Program-made: the position numbers and the translations under genes
The notes under the pieces: generated by a model
The model's input: only the letters and a program-made list of their open reading frames with translations
Databases searched by the model: none
Told to the model about the DNA's origin: nothing
Shown: one piece after another, positions 11,501-22,222 of the stretch
How the letters are laid out: every line of letters starts with the position of its first letter
How positions within the stretch are numbered: position 1 is the first letter of the stretch
From: Phialophora verrucosa
Taxonomy: Eukaryota > Ascomycota > Eurotiomycetes > Chaetothyriales > Herpotrichiellaceae
NCBI GenBank assembly: GCA_002099365.1
Contig: MSED01000015.1
Location: 1,736,001-1,800,000, forward strand
Direction: 5' to 3'
Length of the DNA stretch: 64,000 nucleotides

Positions 11501-11823
11501 TCGGCGTCCATGGATGCGACTGGGTCGGGTCCCGATGTTCCAGCCACAGCTGGAGCTATCTCTGTTTCAACGGTATCTGAGTCGTGTGCGTCGACCTGTG
11601 TCGGTGAGGTGGGTGATGACATTGTGGGAGTCGCTAAGCTTGATGAAGACCGTGCATCCTGAGGAACAATTGGGTTGACATTTTGAGACTCCAGATCATG
11701 CATTAGAACCCCCCTACGCCGCCATCTGGACGTAAAGCCTTGCTGCATACTGTGAAGTGATTGTCTCAGTCTCGACGCGGCGCCCAAGCCAGCGAAAGGA
11801 TGCTCCTCCGGATTGCCCGCCAT
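5532..11823 (-). CDS. NLR-like protein: trypsin-like domain, non-RD protein kinase and NACHT NTPase (frame interrupted by TAA)
   Basis: Two long exons, 11823-10308 and 10255-5532, joined by a clear 52-nt intron (10256-10307, GTAAGT...AAG). The frame has 2079 codons. Residues 1-190 are Ser/Ala-rich and disordered. Residues 320-530 look like a diverged trypsin-type fold: TRH324, D425-W and GAS510GTW are in the order of a His-Asp-Ser triad. The kinase follows: Gly loop GEGSFGRV at 808-815, ALK lysine 834, HHDLKPEN with D951, DFG 974-976 and APE 1008-1010. The catalytic Arg of HRD is His, so it is a non-RD kinase. NACHT follows: Walker A GKPGSGKST at 1322-1330, Walker B FFIDGLDEYDG around 1440-1450, then SSRP. 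The C-terminal 450 residues are helical with a possible ankyrin-like remnant (RGAS, NAGADPH), but no clear repeat array. TAA at 11119-11121 is codon 235. It is either a nonsense mutation or lies in an 81-nt in-frame intron (11047-11127). The likely role is intracellular recognition or heterokaryon/innate immune-type signalling, inferred from the family. Confidence 0.8.
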
Positions 11824-12181
11824 GCCCCTGGTGCTTAAGTCAAAGTATCTACCTCGAAATGAGGAATAATGAAGATCGAATTGATACAAAGATGGTGGTG
11901 TAACAGAGGAGCGACGTTGGCTGCCTGCAAGACCAGCCTAAGGCCGGGCAACCTTAGGATTGGGTCAAAAAGGCATAGCCACCGGAAGCCCTGGTCTGAG
12001 AAGCGGCATCAACAATGAACAGCACGCAATTCAATTTGTATGGCTGCCTGATGTGCAAGAGGTAGTGTGTTGGCGCTAATGCAAAGCGATCGGTGCTCGT
12101 CACAATCAACAGTCCTGCAATAGGTCCCGATGTCGACTTGGCAAGAGCTCAGAACACAGCCTCAACCTCAGCCTCGTGACT
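11824..12181. promoter_or_regulatory. Shared divergent promoter between NLR-like gene and membrane protein gene
   Basis: These 358 bp separate two start codons on opposite strands. No other coding content is seen. A shared or co-regulated promoter is an inference from spacing only. Confidence 0.45.
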
Positions 12182-13424
12182 ATGTTGACAACGTTTCATG
12201 CCTTGGTATTGATAGCTCTCCTTCTTCCGCTTCTCGGAACTTTTCGAGATAGAGCAGGCATGGCGAACTTCAAAGAAAAGCTGACCAAACCGCCGGGAAA
12301 TGAGACAAAGTGTAGGATTGGCCGAGCTTTTTTTGGGCCTGGCTTTGACAAGAATGGCGGACTTCAAGCCTTTGAGGACTATTTCCGCTATTATGAAGAA
12401 GAACTTGACTTGATGCAGCGGGGAGTTACGCCAGAAACAGACCAACTCACCGGCATTGCAGCCAAAACACACGATGACTTGATCACCATTTCAAGCGTTC
12501 TCCGTGAGAGCGAACTTTGTAAGAAAGGCCAAGTGCGAGAGAAGTTGCGCAAATGTAACGAGCTTGGCCAAGGGGAAGATTGGAGCTTTGATCGATCTAT
12601 CGATATTACCATGAGGTTGTGGCTCCAAATCAACATTCGGGAAGACGACTCTGGTCTGGGGGGTCCAATGGTCCAATGGAATGAGACAACGACGTTGCGG
12701 GACTTTATGGCATCCCTTTTTCCCGTTGCAGACTGGGAATTAGGAGCCAAAGAGCGTCGGCTAGACCCATATTTCACCGGAGCAAATATGGTGGGCATCT
12801 GCGGGCTCACAATAGCTTGGACCAACAGTCTTGAAGACCATCTCCGCCTTGAACGCCGGGAAAAGGTGTTGTGGATCTTCCCGCACAAGCGCACTCTGCA
12901 AGCACTCCTTTCTCAAGCTCAAAAATGCCATTGGTAATTTATGTTGGTTGATCACATTGGGCTTTCGATTAACCTTACCTAGGGAACCATTACCCACCGC
13001 GGTCCTCAAGGAGACTATCCAGACGTTGGACCTTCTTTTTCCGTTCTGGGACGAGCGAACGAAAGCATTTTTGAAAAGCCAGGGTCAGACATTTCATGAT
13101 ATAATCGGCCCTATCGAGCATGGTCGAACCCTAAACTTTCTTGACTTCGCCCATTGGAAGGACAGATTATTTGAAGTGTATGAGGAGGTCTATCAATCTC
13201 CCCCGGCTAGTTGGGCTCAACTGAGGAAAGACAGACGGAATCCACAGCAGTTCTATACCTTCTGGATCGCTCTGCTCATCTTAGGGCTGACGTTGATCTC
13301 GACGGTCACTGGCATTGTGTCCATGATCACAAGCATTGTCCAGATGAATCTCGCCATCAAAGCATTTCAAGATCAATCACACTCAACGATTTGTGGTACC
13401 CAGCAGAAGCAAAGGGCATTATGA
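12182..13424 (+). CDS. Fungal protein with N-terminal hydrophobic segment and C-terminal TM anchor
   Basis: Two exons, 12182-12933 and 12983-13424, with intron 12934-12982 (GTAATT...CTAG), 397 residues. The N-terminus is a hydrophobic run (HALVLIALLLPLLG, residues 6-19) that could be a signal peptide or anchor. The middle is soluble: GGLQAFEDYFRYYEEELDL near residue 63, then DRSIDITMRLWLQINIR and SLEDHLRLERREKVLWIFPHK. Residues 342-371 form a long hydrophobic segment directly after W-x-QLRKDRRNPQQFYTFW. This DRRN...QxYTFW-plus-TM ending is, to my recollection, common to many uncharacterised Pezizomycotina proteins. No catalytic motif is seen. It is transcribed away from the NLR-like gene, so the two may be co-regulated. 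The start could lie in an unseen upstream exon. No function is proposed. Confidence 0.75.
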
Positions 13425-15327
13425 GGGGCACAGGGTTGCACTTGACAGCAGGATGCAAGCAAATCGCACATGGCGTTGATTTTAGAGGGATCCGCACTTC
13501 AAACAAGGTTTCCTTGGTATTTGTTTCGCGGGATGCTAGCGTTGCCGGAGAACTTCGTGTTGGAGAATATCAACACACTTGGGCGGCGACCGGGTAACTT
13601 GGCGGTACGACACTCGTCCGCCGTCTAGTGAGGTTGGAGGGTCATCTGTCTCGTTCGCGCAAAACTCTTGCTGCCCGTGTGACTCGATTCAGAAGACATG
13701 ATGGATTCAAAGGGTGGGGCGACGCCTAGTTATAATTACGGAGGCCTATGGTAATATTTACTAGCGGGTCCTGAACGTGTATACGCCCTTGTGACGCCTT
13801 GGCGGCGTCATTACAGCCCTCGGGGAACGGCGATATAGCGCTAGTATTCGATATGTCATCGACAGAATGGCGGGCAGACACAGATGCAGACGGGCCCGGC
13901 GCACATTGGGCCTTGAGCGCGGGTGAGGTGGCTCCCAATGTGACATGTCCATTGCGTGCGTCTTTGGTGAGTATCTGGGGCGGCCGTACAGGGTTGAAAA
14001 GAGAGGTCAGAGCGGGGTCTCATTAGCGCCAGCTTTGAAGTTCACCAAATGGCTAGCAATCAGGAGAGACAGAGTACAAAGCCACCGTTCCTGCCGAGAA
14101 CAGCCATGAACGCCAGTCTCACCACCACGATGGTGAATGCCAACAAGGCTGAGCCTCACGGAGTCAAGACGCCAGGCTGAGGCCTGTACCGCCCGCAATA
14201 CGACCAGTCAGGCAGCACGCCGCTCTACAAAAGCTTGAAAAGTGCTCGCAGCTCGCAGGCGGCTCAACCCCGACCGCGCTGCTTTCATAAACACCCACCT
14301 TCCTCTCACGTTCCTCCCACTTTTCACTCCCTGTCGACTCACCCTCGGCGTGATGGTCCTAGTCTCCTACAGCTCCGTCGTGTACGCCCGCGTCTTCGAC
14401 AGGATATAAATTTGGCGTCGGGCGGCATGGACCATTTTGGGGACCTAAAATGCTCCTCCACCCTCAGGCTCGATGGCTATCGTTCCTCCTTAGATCCGCC
14501 CTACGGTGCCCCTTCCCCCGTCTAATGTACAGGATAGAGCTGAGTCCAGCTCCCGGCCCGTGGTCTGCGAAATCCTCTCGAGTGCTACACCCCGAGCTCG
14601 AGTCCTTTTCGAGCCGTGTCTTCCCCAGTAATGGCCTCCAGTTGTTCGTGGCTTAGACGACTTATGACTAACAGAGAAAATAAAGTCAAGGATGGCACGC
14701 TACCTCTGGTCTCGGGGAGGGGACAAGGATTTGGTAAGCGCGGACATATTATCTTCCTAAACAGGAATATTGTCTCCGTAGGCGGATATATTATCCTTCC
14801 CAAATAGGAATAATGTCTGTGTAGACGGATATACTAGCTCCGTGGACGGGTGCGGAGACGTTTTCTGTAAAGCTAGGTGAGATGAGACACGCCGGGAAGT
14901 ACCAAGCCCCAAGTTCCTACTCAACCGAACCTGTCCCCTCGAATCATGCTCAGTGACAGTGCGGCGAAATCCCGCTTACACTGAATAGGAGGGGCCGGGG
15001 ATTGCTTGGCGCCGACTTCCTGGTATGTCAAATGAATGAAGAATTCGGCATGAATAAGACCTCGTCCGAGTCAAGACTGCTCGCTTCAACCCTGATTCGA
15101 AAATAAGACGGACCGGCGCCAGTAACTGAACCAGAACCGTCGTTCGTAGAACATGGGGTGTTTGCGGCAACAACGACGGTGCTGATTTCGAGACTTATTA
15201 TTCCAACTGGCTAGCATAGTGCGACATATACGAAGGAGATCCAGCTAATCTCTGCCTGACACCATAGAAGAAACTAGGAAGATCATACTTAGACAACTTA
15301 ACCAATTACCAGATACGAAGAAACTGA
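13425..15327. other. Gene-poor region of 1.9 kb
   Basis: Only short frames without recognisable products. It contains TATAAAT near 14403 with no credible gene downstream, and the 42/43-bp tandem repeat at 14741-14850. Confidence 0.5.
14741..14850. repeat. Imperfect 42/43-bp tandem repeat, about 2.6 copies
   Basis: Copies start with CGGACATATTATC at 14741, CGGATATATTATC at 14783 and CGGATATACTAG at 14826. Each full copy carries a small hairpin-like TTCCTAAACAGGAA or TTCCCAAATAGGAA, then TGTCT and a CCGTAGG-like end. It is noncoding. Confidence 0.75.
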
Positions 15328-17150
15328 TCAATCGAGGCCGTATTCCGCAACCAGCTTGTCGCCCAGAGTAGCCCCGGTCAGATAAGCCATGGCCTGGGCG
15401 TGGTTGTTGCCGACGACGGGGACAACGCTCATATCGGCAACCCGGAGCCCGCTGATGCCGAGGACCCTGAAGTTGCCATCGACGCACGCCTCCACGTCGT
15501 CCTGAGCGCCCATATTGACCGTCCGCTGCATATGCCGCACGGAGAAGGAGTTCTGTCGATAGTACTCCAGCAGGTGCTCGTCAGATTTGGACTTGGGCAT
15601 GGCCAGGGCGGATACGGTGTCCCTGGCATAGAACTCGCTCTCCGCGTACTCGACGACTCTCCTCAAAGACTCGATAGCGACGCGCCTGTCGTACGGGTGC
15701 GAGAGGAATTTAGGGTCGAACAGTGCTCGATCACGCGGATTGGCAGACTGCAGCGTGACGCTGCCGCTGGATTGCTGGTTCAGGGGGAAGACCGAGAGGG
15801 CACTATAGGTCAGGTTATTCGGCATCTCCGGGATGACAAGGTGGATTGGGAAATGAGTCAGGATCTCATAGTCGGGCACGGTCTCCCGGTCGAGGAAGGC
15901 CCGTATATCTGCCGGCAGCGCTTTCCTCTCTGCCGATTCGCGAACCTTGTCGAGCTTGAAGTACCCGATTCCACTTGCACAGCCAAAGACGGTCCACGGC
16001 CCGGTCTGATCTTTCATCCATTGCTCGCGCGCCGCGGCCATGGCCTCTTCGGACTCGTAGAAAGCGGCACGGTCGTTCACTCCTTCTCTGCAAAGAAATG
16101 CAATAGCAGCTCCTGTATGATCACGGAGGTTTTGCCCAACTGGCAGATCTTTGACCAGGGGAATAGAGTGCTTGGCGAGTTCCGCCGCAGGACCCACGCC
16201 GGAAAGCATTAAAATCTTGGGAGAATCGAGAGCTCCGGCGGAGACAACAACATCCTTGGATGCGAAAACTAGGGATAGATAACCTTTAGTTCTTTTCATC
16301 TTCGTGTTGTTTGTCTGTGCGCAGTAGGAAGGACATGACTCACATTGCTTGCCCCTAGCCACCACACCGAGAGCCTTACCATCCTGAATGATCACCTTCT
16401 CAACAAGATGGTCAGTGAGGATTGTGAGATTCTCGGGCGGATCATCCAGAAGATCAGCCGCCGTCCTCCTTATCCCCTTGTATGCAGAGGTGATCATCGC
16501 CGCCATGCCGATCGGATTCCCCGAGTTATGGTCAGTACAGACTGGAAATCCTGCCTTTTCAAACGCGTCCAAAGTCGGAGCAACATCCTTCTCCCAGACA
16601 GGGGGTACAGAAACATGGAGCCTGCCCTCGTACCCGTGGTCTTGCTTGTCAACGACGAGGTATTTCTGGTTTTCCTCTGCCAGGTCGGTATGGAAATGCT
16701 CGATTGCTTTGAGGCGCTTTTGCATATGACACCAGCGGAAGGAGTCGTCGCCCACGATCCGGGCCCACTCGTCGTAATCGTCCTTGGGACCAACAGTAAA
16801 GAGGCCAAAATTGATGATACTTGAACCCCCCAATCCCCGGCCACGATCGAAATCGATGATACGATTGTCAAGCTCGGTCTGAGGCTCAGTCTTGTACCCC
16901 CAGTTGAGGTCTGGCTGCAGGAACGTAACCCATCTCTCTCCGTCGATACGTAGACTTGGATCTTTGTTATCCTTTCCGGCTTCGATCAGAAGTACTCTAG
17001 GTTTCATGGAAGTTCTTGAGATTCGGGAGGCGATTGTCGACCCAGCGGGTCCACCTAGTCAGATGTTAGCCACGCTTCTCGGTGGAAGGGTGAAGAGGTT
17101 GCCATACTGCCCACAATGATGAAATCAAAGACATTCGGATCCGGAGCCAT
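15328..17150 (-). CDS. GMC-family FAD-dependent oxidoreductase (aryl-alcohol/choline dehydrogenase type)
   Basis: Three exons: 17150-17108, 17054-16344 and 16268-15328, giving 564 residues. Intron 17055-17107 splits the codon after the first glycine of the FAD motif. Intron 16269-16343 (75 nt, GTGAGT...CTAG with CTAAA upstream) is in frame and could be missed. The FAD-binding GxGxxG is GSGPAG at residues 14-19. The second GMC signature GRGLGGSSIINFG follows FDR, and SAGALDSPKILMLSGVGP is the GMC signature 2. The catalytic pair is H497 (VRHMQRTVNMG) and H541 (GNNHAQAMAY). Their 44-residue spacing matches H502/H546 of aryl-alcohol oxidase. No secretion signal precedes the FAD motif, so it is probably intracellular. 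The substrate is unknown. It stands alone in a gene-poor region rather than in a visible cluster. Confidence 0.9.
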
Positions 17151-19366
17151 ATCAAAGCTGAGTTAAGCTGAACCTCAAAGATGATAAGTATAGTTCTAAA
17201 CCGAATGAGATATCTGCAGCTGCTCGTGTCCTTTGGTCTTGAAGTCTTCAGATGGCGTTCGATAGAAAGGGGTGTCTCTTATACAATCCTTCTTGTGCGA
17301 CGGATCGGGAACGGGGTATAGTTGTGGTCGTGGTACTACAGTATCGGTGACGAGAGCTTGCCTGTAATATGTGGTTGGTGACACCAGCTATGAGTATAAA
17401 CGGAGTCGAAAGTTCAACGAAGCTGACTGCCATTAGTCCCGGACATTATGGTGAGTATAACACCGACAGTCCGATCGTCCAGGAGACACGGACGAGGTTC
17501 GCCAGCGGGCCCAGCCACTCTCGTGCCCAAGTGCATGATCAATGGGTAAGGGTGCGGGTCGTATGAAAGTCGGGTGCAGGGCCCTTCTAAGAATGCGTGG
17601 GGCGGGAGCTGTTACTACACAATCTGAATGAAAGCTACTAAGTACTCAATCGTGACTACAGAGAACAAGGGTAGAATCGACTAAGCGGCGCAATATTGTA
17701 CTCGTAAGTCGTCCGACCTTACCCCTGGCGACAAGCGTGCTATTAAGCTTTATCGACTATCCTATAGCTGAGTAAGACGAGATGCCCCACAATGTATAGT
17801 GCCGACATCAATGCCGCGCATCTGGTTAGAGACGCAGGGACCTCCCAACAGTCAGGAAAAGACCCTCAGACTCTTCCTCTCTGTCAAACGCAGAAGAAAA
17901 CAAACTTAGAAATACTCTAAGATCGCACGCAGCTCGCCCCTCGGACTCTACGGTCCGCACTCGAGTGATATTCTCTCGTAATTGATGAAACCATTTGTCA
18001 ACCAACACCTGTCGCTCTTGACAAACTTTACCGTAAGTTGACACAATCAGGACACGCGTAGCGGATATGAAGCGGCCCTCGTGCCTTCAATTTCTGATAG
18101 CTGTACGTCCGTAGTACGAAAAGGCCTATCTGTCGGGCGACTCGCTTCCGATTATGATCAGGCTAGTGTTCGCAAACAAGTTCCGCTCTAGCGGCTAGGA
18201 GGAGGCAGTCATACGAATCTTAGCATTGTGCTGAGGGCTCAGATTCAAATCCAGTGAAGCATACACTTTACTGTACGAGTAAGAACGCACAATCAGGCTG
18301 GACGTCGAAGCCTGCGGGTGCAGGCAAGGTGGGCGTGCGGTTGTATTTCGGAAAGCGATATACAGCTTCCATCAGTCGTTGCCTTCCCAACCTGTGATAA
18401 CTACAGACTCTTGTCCCCTTCGCCGGTAAGACCGCAGTTCTATGCATGCTTCGTCTCCGCCACGAAGCAAGGAGTGGTCCGAAGTTCGTAGCCCCTGAAG
18501 AACAGCGCCTCGTTGGAATAATCACCCGACTTTGTGACAGTTTCGTTCTACGGGGCCTGACGAGCGTGAATTTAATTCCCAACAAGCATAAATCCTGCAT
18601 TGTCAGGGCGATGAAGGACTCCGCCAGCTACGAACCGGGAAAGGCAAGAGCAGACAGGCATATAGGGTGGCAGTACGACATCCATCGAGAGGAATGAGCT
18701 CTGCTGAAGCGGAAGGTGGAAGGTCAGGATGGGAGGTGACGGCGGCGGCGATTCGGGCTGCGTGTGGAGGGTGCTTCGATGAATACTAAAGAGCATCTCT
18801 AGGAAGGAAGTGTCCGAAACTGAGACGAGCAGGATCAACAGACTGACGGTGGTGGGAAATATTCAGAGAGTCAGATCTGGCGACAGCGGCGCGGGCACCT
18901 GCTTCTCAATGTATCTCCCTCCCCGAATGTTAACGGAGGCTGTAGGTGGATAGGCGTACTATAGCTGTAATAATACTGAGTATATAACGTATATACTAAA
19001 GTAACTAGCCTCAAAGGAGAGATTTTACCACGCCGCTTTGTAGTCATTTTCGCCGATCTTATTATGCGCGACGGGCTAGATCTAGTGGTTGCGACGAGGG
19101 ACTTCCAAGGGTCTAATTCGGGGATTGGGTTGAGTCTGTATCACACCATCCCACCCCAAGAAGGCCCCTACGCCAGGTGAGATACGGGCGAGAGCTCACT
19201 CCAACTAGCGCGCGCCGGGGGTCTGCACAGGGCGGCGTCACCCCCGTCCCAAAGCAGGGTGAGCCGCGAAACAGTTTTCCTAACCCTTGGCGTTCCACGA
19301 CTCGATTTACATTTTCCTGAACGCCTTTCTCGCCCTTCTCGCCCTTCCGAAAGGCTATTTCATTCA
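17151..19366. other. Gene-poor region of 2.2 kb between GMC gene and ELP2
   Basis: No frame resembles a protein family. It contains TACTCGTA (17699-17706), TACGAGTA (18274-18281) and an AT-rich stretch near 18960-19010. Nothing else is recognised. Confidence 0.5.
17278..17283 (-). promoter_or_regulatory. TATA-like element upstream of GMC oxidoreductase
   Basis: TATAAG on the minus strand, about 128 bp before the ATG at 17150. Confidence 0.35.
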
Positions 19367-22222
19367 ATGACTGCCTCTATCGAGAGCGAGTACTATAGCG
19401 CCGGTGGGAATAGACACTCCGCGGCAGCTGACTGGTCCGCAAATTCCGGGCTCCTTGCCTTTGGCGCGGATCAAAATGTGGCCGTCTGGTCACCACTGAA
19501 TGATTCGGGACGCGGCATCTCCGCTCTTCTCAGCGGGCACAGGGCAAAAGTCACGGCCGTCAAGTTCCTGACATGCCCATCAACAACGGGTTCAGATGAG
19601 GAGCTGCTGATGACAGGTGACGCAGACGGAGAAATTGCCGCTTGGACACATAAAGGCTGGACCGAACCAGTACGGTGGAAATGCCTGAACAGAGTGAAAG
19701 CGCACGACGGAACCGTCAACACCGCCTCTTGTCTTGTCAGGTCCAATATCTTTGTTACCGGAGGGGCCGATGCCACCGTCAAAGTATGGAGAGTCCACGT
19801 GGAGGAGAAACGGATTGAGGCATTGGCAGCGCTCGCTCTGCAGCCAAGGTTCATCCCCCTCAGCCTGGCTGTTGGCCCTTTCGTGTCAGACAAATCCCAA
19901 GGAAACGCCTTCCTAGTCGTAGGAGGAACCCGTAACGACATCCAGGTTTACTCGCTGGAGAATCTGCCCTCAAAAACTCAGATCAAGCTCTGTGCTACGC
20001 TGACGGGACACGAAGCGTGGATTCGCTCGTTGGAACTGACTCCCACAGGCCGTTCGGACGGAGGATTTCTACTCGCATCCGCTAGCCAGGACAAATACGT
20101 GCGCATATGGCGCTTCCACTCTGATGGCCAGCAGAGTCCCGTCATCGTCCCGACAGAGACGAACGCACCCAGCACACTCGCCGCGAAGGTGCAAACCGTC
20201 GCGGCCGGCTCGCACGCCTATCGCATCACATTCGAGGCTCTCCTCCTCGGCCACGACGACTGGATCTACTCCGCGTCATGGAGCCCTAGCACCAGCTCCA
20301 GCTCCAGCTCCAGCGATCCTCGACTCCTGACCGCCTCGGCCGACGGCTCCCTCTCTCTCTGGGAACCCGACCCGATCTCCGGAATCTGGCTCAGCGTCTC
20401 CCGCCTCGGAGAGATCAGCAGTCAAAAAGGTGCCACCACCGCGACGGGCTCGGCTGGAGGATTCTGGACCGCGCTATGGAGCCCCGATGGCAAGGCCGTC
20501 GCCTCGTTAGGCCGCACGGGCAGCTGGCGCCTCTGGCTGTACGATGCGGATTCTCAATTCTGGACCCAGCGATACGGCATCAGCGGGCACGTCGGCGCCG
20601 TGGCGGGACTGTGCTGGTCCCCCGACGGGAGTTACCTCCTGACCACGAGCGCCGATCAAACCACGCGACTACACGCCCAGTGGAAGCGAGGCTCCAAGCG
20701 GAGTTGGCATGAATTCTCCCGGCCGCAGATCCACGGCTACGACCTGAACTGCATAGCGAGCACCTCGCCGTGGCAGTTCTGCAGTGGCGCGGACGAGAAG
20801 CTCCTCCGCGTCTTCAACCAGCCAAGAGACGTGGCCGGCATGTTGAACCGGCTCTGTGGGATTGCTTTGCCTGCGAAAGCGGCTGCCGCAGGGACAGAGG
20901 AGGCAGGCGTGGCCAGCATGTCCATATCTATGCCTGAGAGGGCGGCAATTCCTGTACTGGGACTGTCGAACAAGGCGATGGACGAGACCGAGGTCACGGA
21001 TGTCAACGATCTAGACCCTACAGGTTCAGGTTCAGGAACAGCCAATGGTGGCGATTTGGGCCCGCCCTCCCTCATCACCATCAGCGAACCACCCACAGAG
21101 GATCTCCTGTCGCGCCACACCCTCTGGCCCGAGCACGAAAAGCTGTACGGCCACGGCTCTGAGATCTCCGAGGCCGCGGCGTCATCATCTCCCCGTGGCG
21201 GCGACGGGGCCGTCCTCGCCACGACGTGTAAGGCCAGCTCGACCGACCAGGCTGTCATCCGCCTGTACGACACGACCACCTGGAATGAGATCAAACCGCC
21301 TCTATTCGCGCACTCACTGACCGTCACGAGGCTCGCGTTCTTCAAGGGACAGGATGAGGCCGAGTACCTACTCAGCGTGGGCCGGGACAGACAGTGGGCT
21401 GTTTTTACGCGGGAGCATGACCGCCAGGGGGAAAAGAAGGAAGCATCAGACAGAAAGACGACCAGTAAGACCGGTATCAACACTAAAAGCGCCAGCACTA
21501 AAAGTTGGATCCGCATCGCCAACAACCCCAAAGCCCACAGCCGGATGATCCTCGACGCGGCCTGGCTGCCCGGCAGCGAGCAGCACCCCTGTTTCGTCAC
21601 CGCGGGACGAGACAAGACGGTGAAGATATGGACGACGCAGGGGAGTCAGGACCAGTATCAGAACCAGAAAACGACCCCAACCAACGTCCAAGACCAAGAC
21701 CAAGAGCCCTCCTGCGCGAACCACCATGACGCCCCCGAATTCACCTTGACCGCCTCGATCGCGCGCTCCAGCCCCGTGACAGCCATCGCCATCACCCCTG
21801 CGGCATGCGGCACATCTACTACCATCACCTCGATCCTCGCCGCGGGGCAGGACGACGGCGCCATCTCGCTCCACGTGATTGCGAGGGCCAGGGCGAGTGC
21901 GGTGCTCGATCCCTCGCTTCCGGCGGCGGAGGAAGAGGACGGGGACGGTCTGATCGTTTCAAAGAAGAGCGTGGACCTGCCGAGAGAGCTGTGTCCCTCG
22001 AGGACGGTGACGCGGTTGGCGTGGCGGCCCTCGCTTCGATCGAGCGAGGCGGGTCAAAGCGAGGGCGAAAACGATGGTGTAGGTGGCGGATACCCGGCGT
22101 CCGGTGCTGGTGGTGGCGCAAGGGCCGTCGGCGAGTTGGCGGTCGGGTCGGCGGACGGGTCGGTGAGGATATTGAGGATAGACTTGGACGAGTTGGTATG
22201 TACGAGTACGGGAGCTCCTTGA
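19367..22222 (+). CDS. ELP2: Elongator complex subunit 2 (WD40 protein)
   Basis: Intronless, 951 residues from ATG 19367. The frame stays open upstream to 19259, but only with a GTG. The protein is two WD40 propellers. Repeats such as LLSGHRAKVTAVKFL, KAHDGTVN...TGGADATVKVW, LTGHEAWIRSLEL...ASASQDKYVRIW, LLGHDDWIYSASW and GISGHVGAVAGLCWSPDG are spaced as in Elp2. The Elp2 features FAxGADQNVAVW near the start and QIHGYDLNCI in the middle are present. Elp2 is a scaffold subunit of Elongator, which modifies wobble uridines of tRNA (mcm5/ncm5) together with Elp1 and Elp3. A Ser tract coded by AGCTCC repeats (20294-20314) lies in a loop between blades. Two low-complexity insertions near residues 520-560 and 780-800 look species-specific. 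Confidence 0.95.
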   Translation: MTASIESEYYSAGGNRHSAAADWSANSGLLAFGADQNVAVWSPLNDSGRGISALLSGHRAKVTAVKFLTCPSTTGSDEELLMTGDADGEIAAWTHKGWTEPVRWKCLNRVKAHDGTVNTASCLVRSNIFVTGGADATVKVWRVHVEEKRIEALAALALQPRFIPLSLAVGPFVSDKSQGNAFLVVGGTRNDIQVYSLENLPSKTQIKLCATLTGHEAWIRSLELTPTGRSDGGFLLASASQDKYVRIWRFHSDGQQSPVIVPTETNAPSTLAAKVQTVAAGSHAYRITFEALLLGHDDWIYSASWSPSTSSSSSSSDPRLLTASADGSLSLWEPDPISGIWLSVSRLGEISSQKGATTATGSAGGFWTALWSPDGKAVASLGRTGSWRLWLYDADSQFWTQRYGISGHVGAVAGLCWSPDGSYLLTTSADQTTRLHAQWKRGSKRSWHEFSRPQIHGYDLNCIASTSPWQFCSGADEKLLRVFNQPRDVAGMLNRLCGIALPAKAAAAGTEEAGVASMSISMPERAAIPVLGLSNKAMDETEVTDVNDLDPTGSGSGTANGGDLGPPSLITISEPPTEDLLSRHTLWPEHEKLYGHGSEISEAAASSSPRGGDGAVLATTCKASSTDQAVIRLYDTTTWNEIKPPLFAHSLTVTRLAFFKGQDEAEYLLSVGRDRQWAVFTREHDRQGEKKEASDRKTTSKTGINTKSASTKSWIRIANNPKAHSRMILDAAWLPGSEQHPCFVTAGRDKTVKIWTTQGSQDQYQNQKTTPTNVQDQDQEPSCANHHDAPEFTLTASIARSSPVTAIAITPAACGTSTTITSILAAGQDDGAISLHVIARARASAVLDPSLPAAEEEDGDGLIVSKKSVDLPRELCPSRTVTRLAWRPSLRSSEAGQSEGENDGVGGGYPASGAGGGARAVGELAVGSADGSVRILRIDLDELVCTSTGAP

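Noticed and set aside
14235..14525. Short frame after TATAAAT
   Set aside because: The frame ends after 32 codons from the ATG that follows the TATA-like box, and the peptide resembles nothing.
15328..17150. Secondary-metabolite cluster around the GMC oxidase
   Set aside because: No PKS, NRPS, terpene synthase or cluster regulator within reach, and flanks are gene-poor.
18180..18265. ATTCAAATCC resembling a T-loop
   Set aside because: Flanking bases do not pair as a T-stem, and no anticodon arm is found.
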